DNA from: Methanobrevibacter sp. TMH8
GTDB taxonomy: Archaea; Methanobacteriota; Methanobacteria; Methanobacteriales; Methanobacteriaceae
NCBI RefSeq assembly: GCF_020148105.1
Contig: NZ_JAHLZE010000010.1
Span: 1-62,286, forward strand
DNA length: 62,286 bases
Direction of reading: 5' to 3'
Position 1 is the stretch's first letter, and the number at the start of each line of letters is the position of its first letter. Position numbers and translations under genes: made by a program. Shown one piece after another: positions 29,319 through 37,040 of the stretch. The notes under the pieces were generated by a model. It was not told the DNA's origin. It saw only the letters and a program-made list of their open reading frames with translations, and ran no database searches.

Positions 29319-30146
29319 TTATTGTCTGAATACTTCAAGACCAGGCCTTAATAAATATCTTTTCTGTATTCCAACAGCCATAGCATAATCATAAATCAAC
29401 CTTTTTTTAGCTTTAATATGATCTTCTTCACAATAATATCCAATCCATACTTTTGCACGATTTATAAGATAGTTTTTAACATCCTCATTTTTTAAAACAT
29501 TAAAACCTTTCATTGATCCTACAAGTTCAGTTAATTTTGCCGACATGCCAGTTTCAGGTTCATTATAAGCATCAATAACTGCTTGATAATCTTCACAACC
29601 AGCATAGGTATTACAAAAAACACCACTAGTTAAAGGCCTCTCATAAGCACCATGAAGTTCTCCACTAGTGTACTTATTACAATACTTATTTCGATTATCT
29701 CCTCCTAAACTTGCCATATGTACAGGACAAGCCATATCTTGTACATAATGGAAACCATAAGCTAAATCATAGGCAGCTCTCCTAGGATCTGTATTAAGAA
29801 GTTCAGCAGCACGATTAGTGTGAAGATCGGCTTTAGTTTCACAATAGTTTATATCAGTATGTTTACGTGGCTCACCAGCTTCTATTAGTGGTCCATCAAC
29901 TTCATCAGGATTTTTACGAGATAAATCAATATCTGCACTATCAAAAATTATTTCTTTATAAGGTGCTAATTTAGTCTTTGCATTAGCTCCTAACATATTA
30001 TATAATGATTTATTCAATAACTGATGGCCTGAACCATCAGGATCATCCATAGTAGAAGGTATTCCAGATTTTCCCACATGCCAACAAAACATCAATAGTA
30101 CCCTTAGTACTAATCTTGCTTTTTTAATTTTATCTATTTTTTTCAT
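29319..30146 (-). CDS. Zinc-dependent phospholipase C / S1-P1 nuclease-fold protein
   Basis: A 275-residue protein. Zinc-ligand spacing matches bacterial PLC: H133-x3-D137-x5-H143 in FHYVQDMACPVH and H165-x3-E169 in LHGAYE, with earlier H41, D72 or D74, and H109. In Bacillus PLC the amino-terminal Trp of the mature protein is itself a ligand. Here W22 follows a short basic-hydrophobic leader (KKARLVLRVLLMFC), so cleavage before W22 would recreate that arrangement. The substrate could be phospholipid or nucleic acid. The leader is short and weak, so export is uncertain. GGAGTTG precedes the ATG. Confidence 0.72.
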   Translation of the reverse strand: MKKIDKIKKARLVLRVLLMFCWHVGKSGIPSTMDDPDGSGHQLLNKSLYNMLGANAKTKLAPYKEIIFDSADIDLSRKNPDEVDGPLIEAGEPRKHTDINYCETKADLHTNRAAELLNTDPRRAAYDLAYGFHYVQDMACPVHMASLGGDNRNKYCNKYTSGELHGAYERPLTSGVFCNTYAGCEDYQAVIDAYNEPETGMSAKLTELVGSMKGFNVLKNEDVKNYLINRAKVWIGYYCEEDHIKAKKRLIYDYAMAVGIQKRYLLRPGLEVFRQ

Positions 30147-30721
30147 TTATTTCAACTCCATTTATTTTTATGTTTCATACTACCTACTGAAAAATATGAA
30201 ATTTGAAAAATTATAAATTTCAATATCATACTTTTCAACCTAACCTATTTACAATATTGATTAAAATACTATATAAATATAACGGTTATATGAGCTTATT
30301 TTTAGCTATAAATGAATTTTAGAAATTAAAAATGGAAATAAAAAATTAAAATGATTTTTAAGAATGAAATATGAATATTTAATTTAGAAATATAAAATAG
30401 AAATGATTTTTAGAAAGTAAATTTATAAATAATTAGCTATTAAAAATGAGAAGTAATATTTAAGTAATATCTAATTTCATATGTAAAAAAAAATATGAAA
30501 TAAGAATCCATGATTCTAAAATTAATAGAAAAATAAATAACAAAAAATTGAAAATAAAGGAAAAATAAGTTCTAAACAGCCAAAAATAGCTAAAAAAATA
30601 TTATAATTTCATACAAAATAAAGATAAAGAATTTGAATCTGATTTTGATAAAATAATTAAAGGAAAAAGAATTGAAGAAGGAGAGAATATTAAAAGTCCA
30701 AATGTTTTTTTAATAATTTTC
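30147..30721. other. Spacer with a possible gene remnant
   Basis: About 575 bases between the PLC-like and Orc1-like genes, both minus strand. Most is A/T. At about 30594-30715 the plus strand has an open stretch without a start codon, reading DKEFESDFDKIIKGKRIEEG and then ENIKSPNVFL. It is richer in Glu, Asp, Lys and Gly than random A/T translation. It may be the end of a decayed gene on the plus strand, but the evidence is weak. Confidence 0.3.
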
Positions 30722-31576
30722 TCACTTATTCAATGTTTTAATAACATTACTAAACTGTTTATTAGTAATTTTATCAGTGCCTTCTATTTCTGCTTTATTG
30801 CCTAAAGTTCTTAAAATAGTCAAGCCTAATCTAAGATTATTTGTTTGAGTCACAATATCACAAACTCTTTCAATAATCTCATGATTTATAACACCATCAG
30901 CAAAACCTTCACAGCACCTATCTTTTAATATACCATATGTTTCAGTAGAATTGTAAGGAGGAAAGATTATTTCTTCAGGAATGAAAGTCGTTTTAACATC
31001 TGCATCAAACTTATATCTAAATTCTAGGCTAGTTAAAATAGGAAATACACCAATTCTAACCTCATGTACTTCATAAGCCCTTACAAGTTCATAAAACATT
31101 TGTTGACATTTTGCATCTTTTAAAAGATAATTGACATCATCAAAAGCTATCAATAATATCTTACCTTTATTTTTCAATTCTTTCATAATCTTATCAAATA
31201 ATATAAGGGAACTACTACCTCGTGATGGAGCTTTTTTGTTAAAAATAGCTTCATGAATCATAGAATAAATTTTGAATCTATTGCTATAAACTTTACAATT
31301 AATATAAACTGGAATAACATTAGTATTTTCCATTTTAGCTATTTCAAAAACTCGTTTAATAGCTGTTGTTTTACCTGTTGCGAAGTCACCTAAAAGTACC
31401 GTGTGAATAGGACTATAACCTTTTAAAGCAGGTCTTATATTATTAGCTATTACATATAGTTGATTTTCTCTATATAGAAAGTTTTTAGGATGAACATGAA
31501 TATCAAAAACATCCTGATCTTTAAAAATATGTGTTTCTTTGTTAAAAATTTGACTAATCTTATCATCTGAAAGCAT
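30722..31576 (-). CDS. Orc1/Cdc6-like AAA+ ATPase without winged-helix domain
   Basis: A 284-residue ATPase. Walker A is GDFATGKT at 63-70 and Walker B LLIAFDD at 141-147. The N-terminal FLYRENQLYVIANNIRPAL and the VIPVYINCK strand are typical of Orc1/Cdc6 proteins. It ends after the lid domain (ITNKQFSNVIKTL), so the 80-100-residue DNA-binding winged helix of true initiators is missing. Small Orc1-like ATPases of this kind often occur in archaeal mobile or accessory regions. Replication initiation is therefore not assured. GGGGTGAT precedes the ATG and is partly paired in a possible hairpin (31582-31613). Confidence 0.75.
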   Translation of the reverse strand: MLSDDKISQIFNKETHIFKDQDVFDIHVHPKNFLYRENQLYVIANNIRPALKGYSPIHTVLLGDFATGKTTAIKRVFEIAKMENTNVIPVYINCKVYSNRFKIYSMIHEAIFNKKAPSRGSSSLILFDKIMKELKNKGKILLIAFDDVNYLLKDAKCQQMFYELVRAYEVHEVRIGVFPILTSLEFRYKFDADVKTTFIPEEIIFPPYNSTETYGILKDRCCEGFADGVINHEIIERVCDIVTQTNNLRLGLTILRTLGNKAEIEGTDKITNKQFSNVIKTLNK

Positions 31577-31581
31577 AAAAG

Positions 31582-31613
31582 TATCACCCCTAAAAAATAT
31601 TGAGTAGGTGATA
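31582..31613 (-). promoter_or_regulatory. Inverted repeat covering the ribosome site of the Orc1-like gene
   Basis: TATCACC (31582-31588) and GGTGATA (31607-31613) are exact inverted copies 18 bases apart. In the minus-strand mRNA the second-read arm contains the ribosome site GGGGTGAT, 5-7 bases from the ATG. If transcription starts upstream of 31613, a stem would hide the ribosome site. If it starts inside, the dyad may be an operator at the promoter. Confidence 0.45.
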
Positions 31614-31850
31614 AAAATTTATATAAAAATATATATTAATAAAATTTCCAAGAGCAATAGAAAAGTAATAATTAATATAAAAATATTGAAAAATATAAAA
31701 TAATGAAAAATATAAAAAGTAAAAAAGATAAAATAGTGAAAAAAATGAAAAATTTTAATCCCATTCTTTTAATTTTTCTATTATGTGTTTAAGTGAATCC
31801 AATTATTTTATATATGTCTTCTAACACAATATTATATATCTATTTCCTAC

Positions 31851-31882
31851 TTTTAGATATGTTTTTTTCTTAATATCTAAAA
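31851..31882. promoter_or_regulatory. 10-bp inverted repeat upstream of speB
   Basis: TTTTAGATAT (31851-31860) and ATATCTAAAA (31873-31882) pair exactly around a 12-base T-rich loop, 69 bases before the speB ATG. It may be an operator or a terminator-like hairpin. Confidence 0.4.
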
Positions 31883-31950
31883 ATCTTTTTTAAATTTGGG
31901 TTATTGATATTATTATGATTAAAATTATATATTAAAATTATATAATTCAT

Positions 31951-32898
31951 ATGAAAAAAGTGCGTGAAACTGTGATATTTAATACATATAAACCTTGGAA
32001 ATTTGCTTTTTCACAAGAAACAGATGATTTAGAAGAAGCAAAAGAAAATAGTTGGGGAATAATTGGAGTACCATTTGATAGTACAAGTTCTTATGGACCA
32101 GGTTCTAGATTTGGACCAACGACGGTAAGAGAAGCGTCCTATAGTTTTGAAAAATATAATATAACCTTTAACAGAGATATTGATACTAATTTTTATGATT
32201 TTGGAAATACAAATGTTATATATGGAAATTGCAAAGAAACCTTATCTATTCTTGAAGAAACAATATTAGAGTTAGTAGCTAAAAACATCAAACCAATAGT
32301 TATTGGAGGGGAACATAGTATAAGTTTAGCTCCGATTAAAGCATTAACTAACAAGAATATTGGCAAATATAATATTGAAGATATAACTATAATCCATTTT
32401 GATGCACATATGGACATTATAAATGAGTATCAAGGTGAAAAATGTTCTCATGCTACTGTAATGAAAAGAATCCATGATTTAAATCCAAAAGAAATAATTG
32501 AAATTGGAATTCGCTCAGCTAGTAAAGAAGAAAAAGAATTTGTTGATTCTCAAAATAACATTTCTATTTTTACTTCAAAAAACATGATTGGAACAGATGA
32601 AGAATTCCAAGATAAAAAACTTCAAAATATAAAAGAAAAATTAAATTCTATAAATAATGATGATCCAGTTTATATTAGCATTGATATAGATGTTTTGGAT
32701 CCTCTTTATGTTCCAGAAGTGGGAAACCCCATTCCAAATGGACTTTCACCAGGAGATATTGAATTATTTTTAGAAATTTTAGCTAAAAAAAATATAATTG
32801 GTTTTGATTTAGTAGAAGTAGCTACCAATAGACTTGGAGATCCTACTGCAGTAACAGCATCTAAAATAATCTATGACTTTTTATCTTTAGTTGATTAA
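31951..32898 (+). CDS. speB: Agmatinase
   Basis: A 315-residue ureohydrolase that splits agmatine to putrescine and urea with two Mn ions. The metal motifs are present: GGEHS at 119-123, DAHMD at 151-155, and SIDIDVLDP at 243-251. GVPFDSTSSYGPGSRFGP at 39-56 is the usual agmatinase start. It is functionally linked to pdaD and aIF5A. There is no ribosome site before the ATG, which suits a leaderless or near-leaderless transcript. No co-directional neighbour is close. Confidence 0.94.
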   Translation: MKKVRETVIFNTYKPWKFAFSQETDDLEEAKENSWGIIGVPFDSTSSYGPGSRFGPTTVREASYSFEKYNITFNRDIDTNFYDFGNTNVIYGNCKETLSILEETILELVAKNIKPIVIGGEHSISLAPIKALTNKNIGKYNIEDITIIHFDAHMDIINEYQGEKCSHATVMKRIHDLNPKEIIEIGIRSASKEEKEFVDSQNNISIFTSKNMIGTDEEFQDKKLQNIKEKLNSINNDDPVYISIDIDVLDPLYVPEVGNPIPNGLSPGDIELFLEILAKKNIIGFDLVEVATNRLGDPTAVTASKIIYDFLSLVD

Positions 32899-33121
32899 TT
32901 TAATTTAAAAAATAAATCAAAAACTAAAATTGAAATAAAAATAAACCAAAATTTGAAAATAAAATATAAATTTAAAAATAAAATATAAATTTGAAAATAA
33001 AATGTGAATTTAAATATAAATTTAAATATTATATTAAAAATAAATAATAAGGATAGAATATATTAAAATTTATATTATTAATACTACATTAGTTATGCAT
33101 TTTATAAAATTAGGTGAACTT

Positions 33122-33799
33122 ATGCGAATAGTAGCTGCTATTGGTGGATCAATTATAATAAAAGATTATGATTATAAGAAATTTCAGGAATATGCTGAAG
33201 TTTTAAAAAAATTAGCTGAAGAACACGAAATATTTGTAGTTGTTGGTGGTGGAAAGCCTGCAAGAGAATATATCCAAGTAGTTCGAGATCTTGATTGTGG
33301 TGAAGCTAAATGTGATGACATTGGTATTGAAGTTACTAGAATAAATGCTAAATTATTACTTTTAGCTCTTGGTAATTCATCTTACCAAAAAGTTCCACAT
33401 AATTTCCAAGAAGCTCTTGAATATTCAGCTAGTGGAAAAATTATTGTTATGGGTGGAACTGAACCTGCCCACAGTACTGATGCTGTAAGTGCTATTTTAG
33501 CCGAATATGTCCAAGCTGATATGTTAATTAACCTTACTTCTGTTGATGGGATGTATACAAAAGATCCTAATAAATACTCTGATGCAGAACTAATTGAAGA
33601 AATTACAGCTACTGAAATGTTAAAATTCATTAATGGAAATGATGTTAAAGCTGGAACATATGAATTCTTTGATATGACAGCTATCCAAATGATTAAACGT
33701 TCTTCCCTTGAAACCATAATAGCTAATGGAGAAGATCCCCAAAATTTAGTTAAAGCTATTAAAAAAGAAAAAATAGGAACTAGAATTATTTCTGAATAA
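33122..33799 (+). CDS. pyrH: UMP kinase
   Basis: A 225-residue amino-acid-kinase-fold enzyme that phosphorylates UMP with [16 protein letters not shown] is the N-terminal phosphate loop, [12 protein letters not shown] follows at about 41, and [11 protein letters not shown] is the uridylate-kinase signature. AGGTGA lies 7 bases before the ATG at 33122, so the longer frame from 33095 (MHFIKLGEL) is rejected. The archaeal short form is expected. It stands alone, with A-rich repeats upstream. Confidence 0.95.
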   Translation: MRIVAAIGGSIIIKDYDYKKFQEYAEVLKKLAEEHEIFVVVGGGKPAREYIQVVRDLDCGEAKCDDIGIEVTRINAKLLLLALGNSSYQKVPHNFQEALEYSASGKIIVMGGTEPAHSTDAVSAILAEYVQADMLINLTSVDGMYTKDPNKYSDAELIEEITATEMLKFINGNDVKAGTYEFFDMTAIQMIKRSSLETIIANGEDPQNLVKAIKKEKIGTRIISE

Positions 33800-33985
33800 A
33801 AAACTTAACTTTTATAAATATATAATTGAGATTTAAATATGAAAAATTGAATCATTTTAATAAGACTTAACTAATTTAATTATAATTCAATTTTAATATA
33901 AATAATTTAATCATATAAACAATAAAGAGTTAAAATTATTAATTAATTTAATTATAATTTAATAAAAAATAATAAAGGTGAAATT

Positions 33986-34177
33986 ATGACTGATATGCAC
34001 AAACATTGCCCCGTATGTAACACTCCCATCCCATTAAACGAAACTACTTGCTCTGAAAAATGTCAAGGAGTTTTAACAAAGAGACAAGCGAGTATGAGAA
34101 AAAATAGGATGATTTTATTCGTATTAATGATTGTTTTTATAATCATCTTCATGTATATGATGTTTTTCAGAAATTAG
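33986..34177 (+). CDS. DUF2116 zinc-ribbon membrane protein
   Basis: A 63-residue protein. Four cysteines in C8-x2-C11 and C22-x3-C26 form a small zinc ribbon. One membrane helix covers about 42-60. This is the standard layout of DUF2116 proteins in methanogens, whose function is unknown. AGGTGAAATT before the ATG supports the start. The UPF0145 gene begins 8 bases after its stop, so they form an operon. Confidence 0.85.
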   Translation: MTDMHKHCPVCNTPIPLNETTCSEKCQGVLTKRQASMRKNRMILFVLMIVFIIIFMYMMFFRN

Positions 34178-34185
34178 GTTTTAGA

Positions 34186-34512
34186 ATGTTATTATCTTCA
34201 ACAAATACTCTTGAAAATAAAAAAATAACAAAATACCATGGATTAGTTACAGGAGAATCTTTAATAGGTTCTAATGTATATAAAGATTTATTTTCAGGAG
34301 TTCGAGATGTTGTAGGTGGAAGAACTTCTGCTTATGAAAAAGAATTAGATAAAGCAAGAGAAATAGCATTAAATATTATGGAAGAAAAAGCTAATGACCT
34401 CAAATCAAATGCTATTATTGGTTTGAAAATGTCTTATAATAACCTTGGTGGAACCATGGGAAATACTATCCTTGTAACTGCCTATGGAACAGCTATTTCT
34501 TATGAAGACTGA
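34186..34512 (+). CDS. YbjQ/UPF0145 family protein
   Basis: A 108-residue protein with the family's [20 protein letters not shown] at about 19-38, a central helix ([19 protein letters not shown]) and the closing strands [16 protein letters not shown]0145 proteins form pentamers related to heavy-metal-binding folds, with unknown function. AGGT occurs before the ATG. It follows the DUF2116 gene closely. The next gene downstream carries a second copy of this domain fused to membrane helices. Confidence 0.9.
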   Translation: MLLSSTNTLENKKITKYHGLVTGESLIGSNVYKDLFSGVRDVVGGRTSAYEKELDKAREIALNIMEEKANDLKSNAIIGLKMSYNNLGGTMGNTILVTAYGTAISYED

Positions 34513-34549
34513 ATATGTTATTGAATATATTATTTAATCATATTACTAA

Positions 34550-34613
34550 ATTAGATATTATATATCTATTTATTATATATCCATTAAATTCTATTAGATA
34601 TTGCATATCTATT
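34550..34613. promoter_or_regulatory. Two palindromic sites upstream of the membrane-YbjQ gene
   Basis: AGATAT-N3-ATATCT occurs twice, at about 34553-34567 and 34596-34610, each a perfect 6+6 palindrome, with identical flanks (ATT before and ATT after). The copies differ only at two central bases and are 43 bases apart. They could be operator sites for a dimeric regulator of the gene at 34717. Confidence 0.55.
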
Positions 34614-34716
34614 AGTTATTAATAATTTTATTTTTATTATTTAATTATAGTCTCTTAATATTAAATTATAATATTTTTTAGTTTTTAATGTTTAAGAATA
34701 TCATTAAAGTGAAAAC

Positions 34717-35571
34717 ATGAATATACAAAGACCTACAAGACAAAAACTTAAAGAAATAGGGGAAACTACACTTTGTATAGCTATAGGAACCTTAGTTGGA
34801 GTGTTTTCACTAGTTTTATTTTATTATTTTAACATAGCTATCTTTGGATTTAATATTGGATTAATTCTTTCTCCATTAATTGCAGGTTATGTTGAAACAT
34901 ATCTTGCAGATAAACTATATGGAAAAACAACTGGAGCAATTAGTGCATTCTTACTATTCATTTTAACTGTTCTTTATGGATTTATATATATTAACACTGG
35001 TTTAGGGTTAAATCTTATTACTATTGGAAGTGCAGCAATTATATTACAGGCAGCTTTTCCAATACTTGTTAATTATTTCTTAGTAGTTGTGATTCTTGGT
35101 GTTTTGGCCCATATATTTGGTATTTTTAAATCCATTGCAGACCATATACGATTTTTTTTAAGAAAAATGTGGTTTAAAATTCTCAATAAAGAATATATAG
35201 AAGAAACTGGAAAAATGGATTATGATAAAGATATGGATAAAGTTAATATAAACGATTTAGGAATACTATTTTTAAGTACAACTTCTACACCAGATCATAA
35301 TATAAAAGAATTTAAAGGGATTTTTGAAGGTAAAATCCTTATAAAAAACCAAAAATCATTGCTAAGTAAAGATAAATCAAATGAAGAAGAGATTCTAATA
35401 AAAAATCTCAGAAAAGCAAGACAACAAGCACTTATAAATCTAGCAAATCAAGGTAAAAGCAAAGGTTGTGATGCAATTCTTGATTTAACCATTGAATTTG
35501 ATACATTAGGTGGTCTTAAAGAAGATAATATCCATATTGTTGTTCGTGGCACTGGTGTTAAATTAATCTAA
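34717..35571 (+). CDS. Membrane protein fused to a C-terminal YbjQ-like domain
   Basis: A 284-residue protein. Residues about 15-150 contain four or five membrane helices (ETTLCIAIGTLVGVFSLVLF and AISAFLLFILTVLYGFIYI are the clearest). Residues 185-284 form a YbjQ/UPF0145-like domain: LGILFLSTTSTPDHNIKEFKG, helix LRKARQQALINLANQ, then CDAILDLTIEFDTLGG and GTGVKLI. The same domain is free-standing in the gene just upstream, so the two proteins may assemble together at the membrane. The function is unknown. No ribosome site is strong; AAAGTGA precedes the ATG. Confidence 0.75.
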   Translation: MNIQRPTRQKLKEIGETTLCIAIGTLVGVFSLVLFYYFNIAIFGFNIGLILSPLIAGYVETYLADKLYGKTTGAISAFLLFILTVLYGFIYINTGLGLNLITIGSAAIILQAAFPILVNYFLVVVILGVLAHIFGIFKSIADHIRFFLRKMWFKILNKEYIEETGKMDYDKDMDKVNINDLGILFLSTTSTPDHNIKEFKGIFEGKILIKNQKSLLSKDKSNEEEILIKNLRKARQQALINLANQGKSKGCDAILDLTIEFDTLGGLKEDNIHIVVRGTGVKLI

Positions 35572-35667
35572 CTAATTAAAATTAGTTTTAAAACCTATAT
35601 CCTATTAAAATTTTCTAAAATTAAATAAAATTAACTAAAATTAACTAAAATTAATCCTATTTTGCAT

Positions 35668-36507
35668 TTAAATTCCTAATAAATAAGATATTGGGTCTAA
35701 TCCTAACATTTTAATTCCCATATATATCATAATAATGCCAAAAATTTGTTTTAGTCTTTTTTCTGGGATTTTATATACTAATTTTGCTCCTATATATGCT
35801 GCAGGAATTGAAAAAATAGCTATAATTCCTAGATTAACTAAACTAATATAACCTAAAGAAAATGGAAATGAATTTATTCCCCATCCAGTTAAAATATAAG
35901 AAGCAGCCCCACCAATTGCAGTTAAAGAAATGAAAATCGAAGAAATTCCAATAGCTTCCTTCATTGAAAAACCTAATAAAAATACTAAAATTGGAATCAA
36001 AAAGATTCCTCCACCAATTCCAAGAAGCCCTGATGAAAATCCCACTAAAATACCAAAAAAAGCCCCAATATAAAGAGATAATTTTATTTTTTTAAATCCA
36101 AAGAACCCATTCTTATTATTCCTCTCAAATAACATAGTTATAGCTATTAAAATTAAAAATATCCCTAATATGTTACTTAATATATTATAAGGAAGATATG
36201 AAGAAGTAATTCCCCCTAATATCCCACCAATTATTCCAAAAATACCCAGAGTAACTCCTGGTTTTAATATATTCTCTAATCTATGTTGATGAGTATAAGC
36301 TCCTGATAATGACGTAGGTATAATAATAGCTAAACTTGTTCCAAGAGATATTCTCAATGCTAAATCAGAATCAACACCAATTGAAGTTAAAAGAAAATAT
36401 TGTAGAGGAACCATTAAAAATCCTCCACCTAATCCCAATAATCCTGATGAAATCCCTGCAAATACTCCTATAAATATTAAAAAGATAATATATTCTATTG
36501 AAAAGAT
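35668..36507 (-). CDS. TauE/SafE family permease, non-standard start
   Basis: Read from the ATC at 36507 the protein has 279 residues and eight hydrophobic segments in two halves. Each half has the repeated motif GLLGLGGGF or GLLGIGGGIF at its start. The family exports sulfite, sulfonates or other organic anions, and the substrate here is unknown. The nearest ordinary start is a TTG at 36438, which would cut off the first helix and part of the glycine motif. AGGTG lies 5 bases before the ATC, and no ATG, GTG or TTG occurs in frame upstream to the previous stop. Start assignment therefore remains doubtful. Confidence 0.8.
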   Translation of the reverse strand: MFSIEYIIFLIFIGVFAGISSGLLGLGGGFLMVPLQYFLLTSIGVDSDLALRISLGTSLAIIIPTSLSGAYTHQHRLENILKPGVTLGIFGIIGGILGGITSSYLPYNILSNILGIFLILIAITMLFERNNKNGFFGFKKIKLSLYIGAFFGILVGFSSGLLGIGGGIFLIPILVFLLGFSMKEAIGISSIFISLTAIGGAASYILTGWGINSFPFSLGYISLVNLGIIAIFSIPAAYIGAKLVYKIPEKRLKQIFGIIMIYMGIKMLGLDPISYLLGI

Positions 36508-37040
36508 AAAAACACCTGAAACTATATCAATTAATGAAAAGTAAAGTAATTTTAGAATTTTGAATGATAAATCATTATTTCATAATATATTATTTCATAA
36601 TTTTTCATTTTATATCTAATTCTATATATAATTCAATATTTCTTAATTTATATATTTATTTAGAAATATTTTAGATTAATAATAATTATTATATCTTTAA
36701 AATATATTAATTAAATCATTAATTTATTGATTATTCAGTAGTAAAATAAAATAATTAAATTAATAATTAATTAATAATCAAATGAAATAAATAGATTGAT
36801 AAATAGATTGATAATTAGATAAATAGTTAAATAAATAGTTAAATAATTAATGAAATTAAATAATAATATAAAAAGATCTATAATAAAAACATCTAAATCA
36901 ATAATAAGCTATAATAAATCTTTATTGAATGACAACAAAATATATATAACTTTTAAATTACATACATTAAATTAGTATAAAAAGTTATATGATATTATAT
37001 GATAAAATAAATAAATTACATTCAAAAAATCAAGATCAAC
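36508..37040. other. Divergent spacer upstream of TauE-like and unknown membrane protein genes
   Basis: About 530 bases of A/T. At 36786-36850 there is an imperfect tandem series: AAATAGATTGAT twice and then AAATAGTTAAAT twice. An 11-base inverted repeat lies at 36944-36990. No frame with a ribosome site was found. Confidence 0.5.
36944..36990. promoter_or_regulatory. 11-bp inverted repeat upstream of the gene at 37041
   Basis: ATATAACTTTT (36944-36954) and AAAAGTTATAT (36980-36990) are exact inverted copies with 25 bases between, ending 50 bases before the ATG. The left arm overlaps a TATA-like TATATATAAC. A regulator dimer could bind here and block the promoter. Confidence 0.4.

Larger units (their letters stand above)
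31577..31950. other. Divergent promoter region of the Orc1-like gene and speB
   Basis: About 375 bases. It contains the inverted repeat at 31582-31613, a TATA-like TTTATATAAA at 31618-31627, a second dyad at 31851-31882, and A/T filler. No coding frame was seen. speB has no ribosome site, so its start may be leaderless or close to it. Confidence 0.5.

Noticed and set aside
30594-30715. Plus-strand open stretch as a real gene
   Set aside because: No start codon and no ribosome site. It overlaps the start of the Orc1-like 3' end. At best a remnant.
28270-31576. Toxin-antitoxin or CBASS-like defence system
   Set aside because: No nucleotidyltransferase, antitoxin-type DNA-binding protein or known effector was recognised. 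Membrane proteins plus a phospholipase fold alone do not define such a system.
31577-31950. Replication origin next to the Orc1-like gene
   Set aside because: No set of repeated origin-recognition boxes with G-rich cores is present. Only one short dyad was found on each side.
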